This document shows, piece by piece, positions 20,750-31,507 of a DNA stretch of 64,000 nucleotides. The translations under genes and the position numbers were made by a program. Source of the stretch: Toxonevra muliebris (lineage: Eukaryota; Arthropoda; Insecta; Diptera; Pallopteridae); NCBI GenBank assembly GCA_963691655.1, contig OY829329.1, positions 20,598,708 to 20,662,707 of the forward strand, in the 5' to 3' direction. The notes beneath the pieces are model-generated. The model was not told where the DNA came from and ran no database searches. It was given only the letters and a program-made list of their open reading frames with translations. Each line of letters starts with the position of its first letter. The first letter of the stretch is position 1.

Positions 20750-23700
20750 ATGCCAGAAGTAGAAAAAATCGATCTTTCTGGAGATGGAGGAGTATTGAAG
20801 GAAATCCTCAAGGAAGGCACCGGAGAAGAGACTCCTTTGAATGGTTGTAAGGTATCATTGCACTACACGGGAAAACTCACTGATGGTACAATCTTTGATA
20901 CGAGTGTTGATCGAGGTGAACCATTTGAGTTTGATTTGGGCAAAGGTAAGCCGGAAAAGTGAAGTGCAAAAAAAAAAAAAGTTCGAGAACATTCGGGGGA
21001 GGAATGTATGATAAATTACAATTTTTTTTTTTTTTTTGATATTGAACAGGTCGCGTTATAAAGGCTTTTGATATGGGCGTAGCAACAATGAAATTGGGTG
21101 AAAAGTGTAATTTAACGTGTGCACCGGATTACGCATACGGTGCTGCTGGCAGTCCACCAAGTATTCCACCCAATTCGACACTAATTTTTGAGGTATTAAG
21201 CTGTAACTATTGATTTCCTAATTTATGTTTTATTCAATTATATACTATTAAATATTTTAGTTGGAAATGTTGGGCTGGAAGGGTGAAGATATAAGCCCCA
21301 ATCAGGATGGAAGCATAGAGCGTTTCATTATTGAGGCAAGCGATAAGAAACGTTCTCCGACTGAGGGCGCCCTCGTGAAAGGTAAGTGTGTATGAATGGC
21401 AGTTTAACAAATTTTGTGGTTTTACGGTAATATGTGCTGTGAAAATAGCGATAAGAGAATTACCGCAATGCAATTAGTTAAACTTTTGTCAAGATTAACA
21501 CATAAAAACATATTATTATTTTTTGTTTCTTTTCCACCGCAGTTCATCTAACTGGCAAGCATAATGGCAATGTCTTCGAAGAACGTGAAGTTCAATTTGA
21601 TTATGGTGAAGGTTGCGATTGTAATGTAATTGAAGGTGTTGAGATTGCTTTGGAGAAAATGAATGTCGGCCAAACTTCCAAGTATGAATTATTTTTATTT
21701 ATTCTATTGACCATTCTTTCCGTCGTTTTTAAAGACATTTTTTCTAGTATATAAAAAAGCTGAAACTTTAGGAGAATTCATAAGTTTTTAAGATTATATT
21801 TTTATAATTTATATTCCATTTGATCCCTCGCAGTGGGTGTGGCACTTCAACATTTTTTTTATTCCTTTCGGTGACGTGTGCCTGGGTACTCTCTTAGCAG
21901 ATCCTGGAGTGTTAGAGAGCTCAGGTGCTCGTCTCCCAACACTCCAGTACCAAATATGCTTACTCTGATCCGGCAGAAAGCGGGCCAAGTCGACCCACTC
22001 ATTAATGGTGGTATTGATGGCTGTAGACGACAAGGAGAGTACAGGTTCGGGGCCAAGAAAACCAGTTTCTGAACCATTTCTGGCCAGAAGGTCAACCGAT
22101 TCATTTCCAGAGTGTCCAGGAACCCATATCAACAACAGGCTATTGTGTTTTCCAACACAATCAAGCCTGGATTTACAATGCATAACCAGTTTAGACGTGG
22201 TTAGAGAATTAAGCAAGGATTTAAGCCCAGCCTGACTGTCACTAAATACACAGATACTCCATTCTTTCCAACCATTATCAATAACATGGTCCTTTGCCTT
22301 GATGATTGCAAAAATTTCTGCCTGAAAAACAGAAGTATACAACCCAAGGGAAAAGTGAAGGTGCACTGCATCATTTTGAATAAAGACCCCAGAACCCAAA
22401 CCGAATTCTGTTCTGGAGCCGTCAGTGAAAATACGCTTACAATCAACTCCCGGCCCAGGTCCCGGCAAAAACTAAGCTAGGGCCTCTGGAATTTCTATTG
22501 TATAGCGCTGTTTTAAAACTGGAATTGTTGGCATTGTATCGGATGGCATTGTTGTTCTGGCATACTATAATTAAAATGTGCTATAAGAAATTTTTTAACT
22601 AAAATAATATTTGAAGTTGAAGTAAGATAAAATCAACCATAAACTAAAAAAGCAATAAAACTTTTTCCTATTTCCATTTAAAAACCAGTAGTATTAAAAA
22701 ATTTCAAATTATGACCATGAAAATGATTACAAAAGTTAATTTTATTTGCATTCGCTTAAATATTTTCTCATAATTTACATTGGTAAGGTAATGTGGTTAA
22801 CTTAACATGGTGTCATAGAACGCAATTTTGTCCGACACAACGTATTTTGTTTGAGTCGAGCGATTTATGGTTTCTGAAGAATGAATGGTAAAATTTTGCT
22901 AAGCGGGCAATAGAGAAGGTTGAGGTTAATAAGCCAGCTCATATCCTAGTCAATTAAGAACCAGACCGGCTTCTTTTTTGTTTGATGAACCTTCCCAAGC
23001 CCATCCACTTGTAGTTTCAACTTACTCTCATGTTTTTTTTTTTTACTAATATTCATTTCTTTGTATCAATTTCATTCCTTTTCTTATTTCATATTTTCAT
23101 ATAGACTAAAAATTCATGCCAAATATGCCTTTGGTGCCAAAGGTAACGATGCATTTAATATTCCACCTAATTCACAGGTCGAATATATTGTTAAATTGAT
23201 TGATTGTGAAAAGGTATGCATATTTATCAAAAAAAAAATTTATAATGTTTAGTGGCATATATAAATTCCTTATTTTTTTTTTTATTTATTTAGGGACTCG
23301 AAGAGTGGAAACTCACCGATGAAGAACGTGTTGAACAAAGTAAAATCTATAAAGAAAAAGGAACAAATTACTTTAAAAAAGAGAATTTTATACTTGCTAT
23401 TAAAATGTACAAAAAATGCTTAAGCGTATTGGCGGAAGTTAGTAAGTAAACGGATAGTTATAAACCAGGATTTGTATTATATATGCACTTATATATGTAT
23501 GTATCTCTCGAGCCATGATCGCCAAATTATCATAAAAGACGGTATATGGAAAATTTAAAGTTCCCAACTGATTTTCTCTAGAATTGCCAACCAATCTACA
23601 TGAATAAGTTTGTGGTAAGATGCTCCTGTTGGTGAAGTTCAATTTTTGATAAAATGGGACTTACTACAATTTGACGATCATGGTTTGGTTTATCCAAATT

Positions 23701-24649
23701 ATATTAATGGTTCGATCTATGCAAATTAAATTAATATTTTTTATTCATTTAAGGCAATGATGAAACGAAAAAGTTAAAAATCGCTGCAAATAGCAATATT
23801 GCTTTATGCTATCAAAAAACTAATGATCAATTCGAGGGTAAACAAGCAGTAAGTAGTTGAACTTCATGGATAAATAATTTTTTCTTTATAAAAGAAGAAA
23901 TCAAAATAGTCGAAATATTTTTAAAAATACTTTAAATTATTATTTCAATAATATTGAATTTATGCATTTATTTAAAATTTTTTCTTTTATATATTTCTAT
24001 TTTCTTCAGTGCAATGAAGTACTTACTTTGGATCCTGATAATATTAAAGCATTATATCGTCGCGGTCAATGTAATTTAGCTGTAAATGAGTTCAATGAAG
24101 CCTTGATTGATTTCCAAAAGGTTGTAATTCATACATTTTTAATCGAAACTTTTAATAAAAATCTATTTCAATTGCATTAATTTGAAATAGGTTATTAAAT
24201 TTGAGCCTTCCAATAAAGCTGCCATGAATCAAATACAAGTATGCAAACAAAAAATCAAGGAAAGCAATGACAAGGAGAAGAAAATTTATGCTAATATGTT
24301 TACAAAATTTGCAGCCGCTGATAAAGAGGTATAAATGAGATAAGCTTGGATGAATTGAAATTAATTTCTATACTTTATTTAAATGTATATAATTTATATT
24401 ATTTAAAAAAAAAAAAAATAAATTATAAATTTTAAAATATTGAAAAAAGAAAATTTAAAAATACAAGAAAAATTAATACCAATATCAGTAGTGTTCCTCC
24501 TAATTTAAATTAAATAAACAAATTTCTCACAGCCTATCGTTGAAACTGATACAGACGTTTTGGATAAATGCGGCGAATGGACTGATGAAGATGCTAAACG
24601 TGAAGTGGATATGGCATTTGAACGTGACAACAATATTGTCATGATTTAA
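20750..24649 (+). CDS. FKBP59: FKBP52-class immunophilin co-chaperone
   Basis: Ten exons: 20750-20945, 21050-21192, 21261-21381, 21543-21681, 23105-23213, 23294-23441, 23754-23848, 24010-24120, 24191-24328 and 24533-24649. All join in frame to 438 residues, as expected for this family. An FK506-binding peptidyl-prolyl isomerase domain fills about 15-115 ([36 protein letters not shown] end). A second, diverged FKBP domain follows to about 235. A three-repeat TPR block follows ([32 protein letters not shown]), which binds the C-terminal MEEVD of Hsp90. Intron 4 is 1.4 kb because it carries a retrotransposon fragment. The donor of intron 8 is the unusual AAG|GTTGTA. The end sequence RDNNIVMI is intact. 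Confidence 0.96.
21809..22480 (-). mobile_element. Non-LTR retrotransposon RNase H fragment in Fkbp59 intron 4
   Basis: The antisense strand of the intron holds an open frame of about 219 codons with a complete RNase H active site: FTDGSRTE (first Asp), VFQAEIFAI (Glu), VFSDSQAG (Asp) and [16 protein letters not shown] (final His/Asp box). This is the 3' end of ORF2 of a jockey/I-like element. No reverse transcriptase is present, so it is 5'-truncated. The long intact frame suggests a younger insertion than the fragments at 2.1, 37.5 and 53 kb. It is dead on its own and is removed with the intron. Confidence 0.8.
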
Positions 24650-26138
24650 AATAAAACCAGCCAATAATAATGACGAGAACAACAACCACAAATAGTTTAA
24701 TAATCATAATTTTGCAATTATTAACGAACCTCTGTTATTTAAATTAAATAAATTGAGATGAAAGAAATTCGTGAAAAAGCATGAATAAATTAATTTTTCA
24801 TTAGTTTTTCATTTCAAAAAGCAAAGAAATATTTTTAAATTGAAGGGGAAAGTATTATGCAAGTTTGAGCTCAATCGGTTTTAAAAGTGGGTGCACTTGG
24901 AGGAGGTGAAATCACGCATATAAATACAAAAAATTTTAAGTGATATTTACATACTCCACATGCTCTAAATAATTCATTTCCAATTCTTCTAATTCACTTT
25001 GTAGTAAACAATAAAGCAGCAATAGTATCGACAATTAGTTTCCTTTTCCACATAGCAAGTTTTCTTGTAGGTAAGTTGAGTTTAGACAAGAGAGGGAAGA
25101 CGAGAAGGGACGGCTACGAACTCGTACCGGTAAATTTTCTTTTGTGTTGTTCGTTTTTTGACATTTCTTTTCATTTTATTTGCCAATTTAAGTTGGTTGC
25201 GCATTGATTTTGACTTCTTATTGGAAAAAAGAAACATTTTTCAAATGCAATTTCGGGTTTCTTCTGTTCTATTTATTTTTGTGCAGTAAACTGATTTCAC
25301 TTTATTTTTATTCAATAAACTCTTAATAAAAAGTGTTACAACACGAATGCAAGACAAAGTAAAAGCAGAACTGTCCAGGAAATCTTGCTGTGTGGAAAAG
25401 CAAGAGGTAAGCCCAAAAAAGAATTAGGAAATTGCTAACAAGAAAAATTTCCTTTTTAAACAGGGCACTTAGTCTACTTTTTTTATTATTTTTTTTGCCA
25501 TCCAACCTACTAAAAACTGCAAGTAATATATAACAGGCTAAATAAACGTATGTAGTCATCACAACAAAAGTGCATATAGGAGGCGGGCGAATCAGATGGC
25601 CGCTTCGGAATCAGAACGAAACCTCATCAGTTATCTAAGTGATAGTTCTTAAAGAAACTCTTTTAACCGCGGCTTTTCAAAATAGAAGAATTAGTAGCCA
25701 CGTAATGACTTTAGATTATTTGGGTGATGGGGGGAAATTTGACATAGTATCGCAATATATCCATCTGCTTTTAAATTTACATTCGGTTAAAGGGTCTATG
25801 CGATCTTTGCTGTACTTTATAAAACTACAACTATGTATCCAAATTGTTACATCGAAAACTGGGCATTATTGTTCCTGTTAAATGTTTCTTAGTTCCCCTT
25901 TAGACAAAACGATTTTCATGCAATTTCCATAATGTTCCAAATGATTTCATCACCAGTTTTCAAACTATTTAAATTGAAATGCATAAGTTTTAAAATTATT
26001 ATTATTCATTTACTACAAGTCCAATAAAAATGAATAGTCACTCATGTCATATTTACATACCAATCTTATTACAAAAAGAAAAACTAATGATAAAAGTGTT
26101 TATAGAAAATAGTATACATAAATTAAATTTACTAAATT
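24650..26138. other. Intergenic between convergent Fkbp59 and RPAP2-like gene
   Basis: Holds both 3' untranslated regions. The ORFs at 25323-25881 are not supported by motif or composition. Confidence 0.45.
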
Positions 26139-26760
26139 TTAATTAATATCCAAAAGTTTAAATTCTGGTATAACTTCTTGATCCCGCATCCACAATGGAC
26201 TTGTTAGCATTTGTGATTTTATATACTGAGATGCTTTGAAACATTGAGAGCTGCAGAATTTCTTTCTTTCTGTGATGTCGAAAACTTTATTTGCGGTTAT
26301 GCAAATTTGATACTTTTTCGTAGGTATTCTAAATATACAATAGATAATTAGAACATTTTATCTTTGAAACAAACAAATCACGCTATAGCATCTTACTTTT
26401 CCAAATCACGACAGCAAAGGGGATAACCACACAGTTGCAGGATATGACGTTCTTCTACAATATCATCGTAGTGGCACTGATTGATTTCTCGTAGCTATTG
26501 AAAAAAAATTTAACGTGACATGGCAGCAATTGTTTAAAAATTAATAACTTACTAGCGCACCTTTAATAAGAAATCCGTAGAATCGTTATTACGCTCCAGC
26601 AGAGCCTCTACCACCGCCTGTGCTTTGGCGTTACATTCTCGCTTACGATGAATAGCTTCCAGCAGCTGTTCTTGACTGTGGATATACAAATTTAAGAATG
26701 TGTTTATATTTTACAATTTTTATAATGAAATTACCTTAGATTATTAACTTTTTTAGACAT
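26139..26760 (-). CDS. RPAP2: RPAP2/Rtr1-type RNA polymerase II CTD phosphatase
   Basis: Assembled from four exons on the minus strand: 26735-26760, 26561-26675, 26397-26494 and 26139-26328, giving 142 residues. The Rtr1 zinc domain is plain. YDDIVEERHILQLCGYPLCC corresponds to the family's SDVVxERxIxKLCGYPLC. NKVFDITERKKFCSSQCFKAS corresponds to NKVYDITERKxFCSxxCxxAS. PLWMRDQE and PEFKLLD close the domain. The family removes Ser5 phosphate from the Pol II C-terminal repeats. The donor of intron 2 is a weaker GTGCGC; using the nearby GTAAGT breaks the frame. The protein consists of little more than this domain, far shorter than human RPAP2. Confidence 0.88.
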
Positions 26761-27426
26761 TTTTACAATTATTGTTGTGATATTCCACAAAAGCGAACAA
26801 AACCCCAACAATTTTTTGATTTCTTTTTTCTTCAATAGTGTATAAATATGCCAGTGCTATAAGAATTCGTACTTTTAGTACTTATCAGCTGTTAATCGAA
26901 GGAAGGATGTCTGAGTTGCCAACATTTCAATTGTGCAATTAAGACGAATTCTCAATATACATATATTGGCTGTTGTGTGCAGAGTTTTTATTAAAAGCAG
27001 GAGCATTTTTCGTTGAGCCGAATAAGAGTCGTTGATAATGGTAATCCAAAAATAATTGGGTTAATTTGGCACAAAGTAACTCAAGTCGGGTTGTTGCTTA
27101 AATTGAAATTAAAAAAAAAAATAAATCAGTGGTTCTTTATGCAAGCAGAGGTGGTTTAAATGTTTTTTTTTGTACTGTACTTGAAACCTTTTCTTTTTTG
27201 CATTTGTAATTAATAATATTGCATTGTTAAAAAAAATAAAAATTGTTCAAAAAATGGATAAAAGCCCTTTATCGACTAGCTAAAACAAAAATATATATAT
27301 ATATATGTGTATACAGGTGTTCATCGTAGAAATTAAACTTTGTTGTTTATTCGAAAATTATTAGAAAACATTTATTAGCAGCCTCTGTTGAAGTTTTCGA
27401 AGAAATTGGTTTTTTACTAGTTTCGA
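26761..27426. promoter_or_regulatory. Shared divergent upstream region
   Basis: The RPAP2-like gene and the 27.4-kb gene start 667 bp apart on opposite strands, so their promoters probably overlap here. It includes an (AT)n run near 27290-27310. No defined motif is strong enough to mark. Confidence 0.4.
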
Positions 27427-28377
27427 ATGAGCGCAACGAAAACACGATTTCCATTGAATTTTCAATTCACAGCACCACTAAGTAAGTTTCAAGAATTTTC
27501 AATTCACAGCACCACTAAATAAGTTTCAATTTAAAATATCTGTTGCAGCACGCAATACCCTCATAAAAATATTAACCAATAACAACGAGGTATGATATAA
27601 GAATTTCACAAAAAACAATACCAACTACCCTCATGCACGTGTAAGAGTAAATGAGAGAGAAAGAGACAAAACGACACTACAATTTTTTCCATTATTTTCG
27701 TGGTCAGTTTCTTATAGGCATATTTGCAAAAGAATGAGTTTAAGAAAATCATTCAAGTGTTAGATAACAGTGAGAACAGACTATACGGAAAATTTTTAAA
27801 TATTTATATCGAAATGTGTGATTATATGCATAAAAAATTTCGGCTTGCAAAATCGCTACCTGTGATCCACCAGACTGCGCAACCAGAAATTTATAATTTT
27901 GACGAAATGCCTGCTAACTTTGGGATACAGAATGTCAACCTACCGGAGAACGACAATCCTACTGCTGTAACTTTTCAAATACCTGGCTTCGATGAAGTTC
28001 AGCCAGCTAGCCCACCAAAAAATTACACGGTCGATGCTGAAGTGACCTCTCCGACAACAAATACATTATCGCTAATTTGCATAGTGAAACTTATGGAAAT
28101 CGGCCACCTTTATTCATACGACACCATACGCGATATAAAGAAAACGAACAAACCACCATATATTCCGGTGGTAAGAAATAGAATTACATGTAGAAGAAGA
28201 CTGAGTTTTTCGGAGATTCCGGAAGAGCACGAGGTGCCAGTCTTTATTTCGACGAGCGATAAGTTATCAAATGGTCCAGAGACAAGATGTAACACTACAC
28301 TCAAGAGAAGATTGAGTGGCTCAGAGGTCACGGAAACTCATGAGAACAGGAAAATGAAAACTGAACATTTTACTTAA
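27427..28377 (+). CDS. Unrecognised 251-residue protein with two RRLSxSE motifs
   Basis: I do not recognise it. Three exons (27427-27481, 27549-27589, 27718-28377) join in frame from MSATKTRFP. The N-terminal 80 residues look helical (TRNTLIKIL, KNEFKKIIQVLDN, LYGKFLNIYIEMCDYMHKKF). The middle is Pro- and Asn-rich with Ser-Pro sites (ASPPK, TSPTT). The C-terminal third is basic and has CRRRLSFSEIPEE near 190 and LKRRLSGSEVTE near 227, then an RKMKTE tail. The RRLSFSE motif is shared with the short ORFs at 7.8 and 11.4 kb. RRLSF fits a cyclin-docking RxLxF site and RRxS fits a basophilic kinase site; both are inference. It is divergent from the RPAP2-like gene. Confidence 0.75.
27455..27528 (+). 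repeat. Tandem 37-bp duplication across a splice donor
   Basis: GAATTTTCAATTCACAGCAC and the following CACTAAGTAAGTTTCAA occur at 27455-27491 and again at 27492-27528. The first copy contains the used donor CTAA|GTAAG. In the second copy this reads CTAAATAAG, so the donor GT is lost. Only the first copy can give the frame used here. Confidence 0.8.
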
Positions 28378-28698
28378 TAAAATTATTTTTTTTTGGCAAT
28401 GTATATTACATGATACATATGTGAGTTTTAGAAATTACCAAATGTAAACCATTTAAATGTTTTTTTTCCAAATTAACAATATAAAAATTAAGTTATACAA
28501 AAGTTGGAAATCCGTTTTGAAGTTAAATTAATAATTACAAAACTGAATTTATGTAAATAAACAAAAAAAAAAAAAAAGGAAAAGTTTTTTTTTTGTTTTT
28601 CTTTAATGTAGTTGTTTTCAAATTTGTTTTCAAAGATTTATCGCATTTCAATCTCTCTTTGTTTTAAAAATAGCCTTCACTCCATTACGTTGCATTTA
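28378..28698. other. 3' region of the 27.4-kb gene
   Basis: AT-rich, with AATAAA-like sites and a poly-A run near 28560. No further gene. Confidence 0.4.
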
Positions 28699-28895
28699 GA
28701 CTGCCCGAACGAATGAAAGAATCTTCATTCGTTCGACCGGTGTAGCGTTAAACCAAGGTTGAACATTGGTTCGCTGCAAAATGCTCACGAGCAATGTTCA
28801 GGCGGTGTAAATGGTTGCCTGAGCTGAACGAATGGTAAAATCTTCGTTCAGGCTGATCGTTCGAGCTAAATAATTTTCATTCGTTTGAGCGGTGT
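28699..28895. mobile_element. Foldback MITE with CGAACGAATG ends
   Basis: Left ATTTAGACTGCCCGAACGAATG and right (reverse complement) ATTTACACCGCTCAAACGAATG match at about 17 of 22 positions. Inside, CGTTCAGGC and GGTGTAAAT words repeat. Flanks are TTA and TAA, so a Harbinger-type TWA duplication is possible but imperfect. Non-coding. Confidence 0.5.
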
Positions 28896-28920
28896 AAATA
28901 CAGTTTTAGTGCTGAAACAT

Positions 28921-29115
28921 GTAACGGTAAAAGCGCTTGTTCTGCTTAGGGCTTGGCAGCTCTACGTAAGTACTAAAAATAAAATGTACCACCTTGAGTT
29001 GAATATAAAAATTGTGGGGGAAATGTTCAACTGTCAAAGTTCTGAAGTCGTTACGCAGCCGTTATCATCTGGAAATTTCAATTCGGCACAAAATTCATAT
29101 TGGTAAAACTAAACT
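28921..29115 (+). repeat. Direct repeat, copy 1
   Basis: About 190 bp beginning GTAACGGTAAAAG, with GGCTTGGCAGCTCTACG and AAATGTACCACCTTGAGTTG, matching 29447-29633 at roughly 80-85 percent by eye. Small frames inside both copies differ and are not genes. Confidence 0.7.
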
Positions 29116-29446
29116 TTTAATTGGTCAAAAAATTTTCCCTAAGTCAGTGTGGCAAATTTTAAAATAGCAATAAGTTTGTAAAAATCTTATAAAACGACAG
29201 TGTTGCAACTAAAAAGTATGTATGTAATTAATGTTGCGAACTTCCAAGTTAAAGGCAATGGATTTCTCAAAAGTTGCAAGGATTTCTAAAAAAAAAAGTC
29301 TCAAATTTTGGGTATTTTCGAAAAGTCGTGCCAAAGTCTCCAAGCAGTCAAAAAGGTTGCAAATTGCAACTTTAGTCTCATAACGGCCACGCTGCTGCCA
29401 ATATAAAAGTACCATATATATGCTTCATCCTAATATTTCTCAAAAC

Positions 29447-29633
29447 GTAACGGAAAAAGTGTCTCTTCTGCTTATGGCTTGGCAGCTCTACGCAGGTACT
29501 AAAAATAAAATGTACCACCTTGAGTTGAATATAAAAATTATGGGGAAAATGTTCAACTGTCAAAATGCCGCAGTTGTTTATCATCTGGAAATTACAATTC
29601 AGCCAAAATTCTAATTAATAAAACTAAAAACTG
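29447..29633 (+). repeat. Direct repeat, copy 2, beside the PIG-U start
   Basis: Second copy of the repeat at 28921. It ends only about 20 bp before the PIG-U ATG at 29654, so it probably is or contains the PIG-U leader and promoter. The first copy may be a duplicated, orphan promoter. Confidence 0.65.
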
Positions 29634-29653
29634 AGTACATATTCGTGCAACTA

Positions 29654-31507
29654 ATGGAAAATAAATTAATACTTTTATTGGTGTTAGGTGGCGCCATACG
29701 CTTCTACCTTAGCACATCGTCACTCTCCGCAAACATAGAAAAACGCGTTGAATTGGCGACGCCACTCAACTCTTTCAAAAGAGGTACCAAATAACCAAGA
29801 ATTCCATATATTTTCCACTTGTAACTACACTTACTTGCCCTATTATTTTCAGTGCAAGAAGGTGTCTATCTTTATCGTAATGGCATTGATCCATACAAAG
29901 GTGATGTGGTACATGAAATGCCACTGGTGCTGCTACTCCTAGTAGGTGTCTTCGAGACATTACCACATTTGGTGCCACTGCTCTATATTCTCTTAGATCT
30001 ACTCACCGCATTTACACTCTACAAGTTGGGACAACAATTTGTACGTAAAAAACTAGAACAACAGAAGGGAGAATTAAAATCATATGCCGCTGATACTGAT
30101 GAATTACAGCTGCATCAAAACGATATGAATATAATACCACGTTACATATTGCTCGCTTATCTCTTCAATCCGTTGACTGTGCTTAATTGTGTCGCCCTCA
30201 CCTCAACGGTATTCAGTAATTTATTACTTGCGCTAACACTTTATTGCCTTGTGCGTGGCTATTTTCTACCCACTCTGATATTCCTAGCTATCGAATCTAT
30301 GCGGAGCTTATACCCAGCAGTATTAATTGCACCAGTAGTTTTGGTATTTGCACGCAAGCATACTATACCTGCAGCATTAGGTATTGTGGCATTGTTTGCT
30401 TCAATTTGCATGGCCATAACTTGCATTAACTATACCATAATGCAGAGTTGGAGCTTTTTGGATGGAACTCTGGGTTTTATGTATGTATTGAAATAATTTT
30501 GAAATTGTGCTAAATAGATTTTCTACCATGGATTTTCTATATATTACTCTACATATTTTCTTTTCTATTATAGCTTCTTCTATCGTGACCTACAACCAAA
30601 TATTGGTCTCTTTTGGTATTTCTTTACTGAAATGTTTGAGCATTTTCGTACCATGTTCCTCATTACATTCCAAATGAATGCTACCGTCTTGTATTTATTA
30701 CCGTTGTCGCTGAAACTACGCAAGGAGCCATTACTGCTGGCGACTGTCCTAATTGCGCTTATGTCTATCTTTCGTTCGTATCCCTGTCTGGGTGATGTTA
30801 GCTTTTATTTGGCATTATTGCCACTGTGGCGTCATTGTTGGAAATGTATGTATACAAAAATAATGTTTATGAATTGTTTATTTACTCAGAGTTTTGCTAT
30901 TTTTTCTAGTTATGGCACACAATTTTGTTGCGTTTTGTTTCTTTTTTATAACTTTATGCATGATGCCTGCTTTGTGGCATTTATGGATATATTCTGGCTC
31001 AGCAAATGCAAATTTCTATTTTGGCACTACTCTAGCATTCTCGACGGGTCAGGTAAGTTGTAAGATTGTATCGCGTTGGTTCAGAGGGAAAGATAGAAGG
31101 AAGTAAGTGGACGAATTTTGTTGAATGTTTCTCAACAGAGATTTTCTGGCGATTTGTGAAGGTGTGTAGGTAGAGGTTAGTGAGGTTAGGCAGAGGTTAG
31201 TGAGGCTATATTTTATATCAAATGATCAAAACGTATGGGATTTTCGTCGGTTATGAATTTAAACCCCGAATTGTGTTTGTGCCAAGTTTGTACCTAGTGT
31301 ATTTTACCTGTGAACCAGCGTCGTTATTATCAACATTTAAAGTTTCTGTTCTATTCGAAAATTTTTATTTTATTCTAGAATTTTTCCTTTTTTCAGATCT
31401 TTTTAGTCACCGATTTGCTTTTCGCTCATGTTAAGCGTGATTTTTGTTTACACAATGGTCAAAAAATCTATGTCGATGGTAAAGAAGCTAAAATTATTTT
31501 AGAATAA
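29654..31507 (+). CDS. PIG-U: PIG-U, subunit of the GPI transamidase
   Basis: Five exons: 29654-29783, 29853-30480, 30574-30845, 30910-31052 and 31397-31507. They join in frame to 427 residues, as in other animals. It is a very hydrophobic multi-pass protein. Family landmarks are ERVELATPLNSFKR near the start, GVYLYRNGIDPYKGDVVHEMPL, YLFNPLTVLNC, SLYPAVLIAP, LQPNIGLFWYFFTEMFEHFR, FRSYPCLGDVSFYLALLP and ALWHLWIYSGSANANFYFG. The FWYFFxEMFEHF block is the most conserved PIG-U signature. It acts in the ER membrane with PIG-K, GPAA1, PIG-S and PIG-T to attach GPI anchors. The start follows from the first ATG before the conserved N-terminal helix. Confidence 0.96.

Noticed and set aside
30244..30429. 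Second frame inside PIG-U
   Set aside because: Shadow frame within exon 2 of a well-supported gene.
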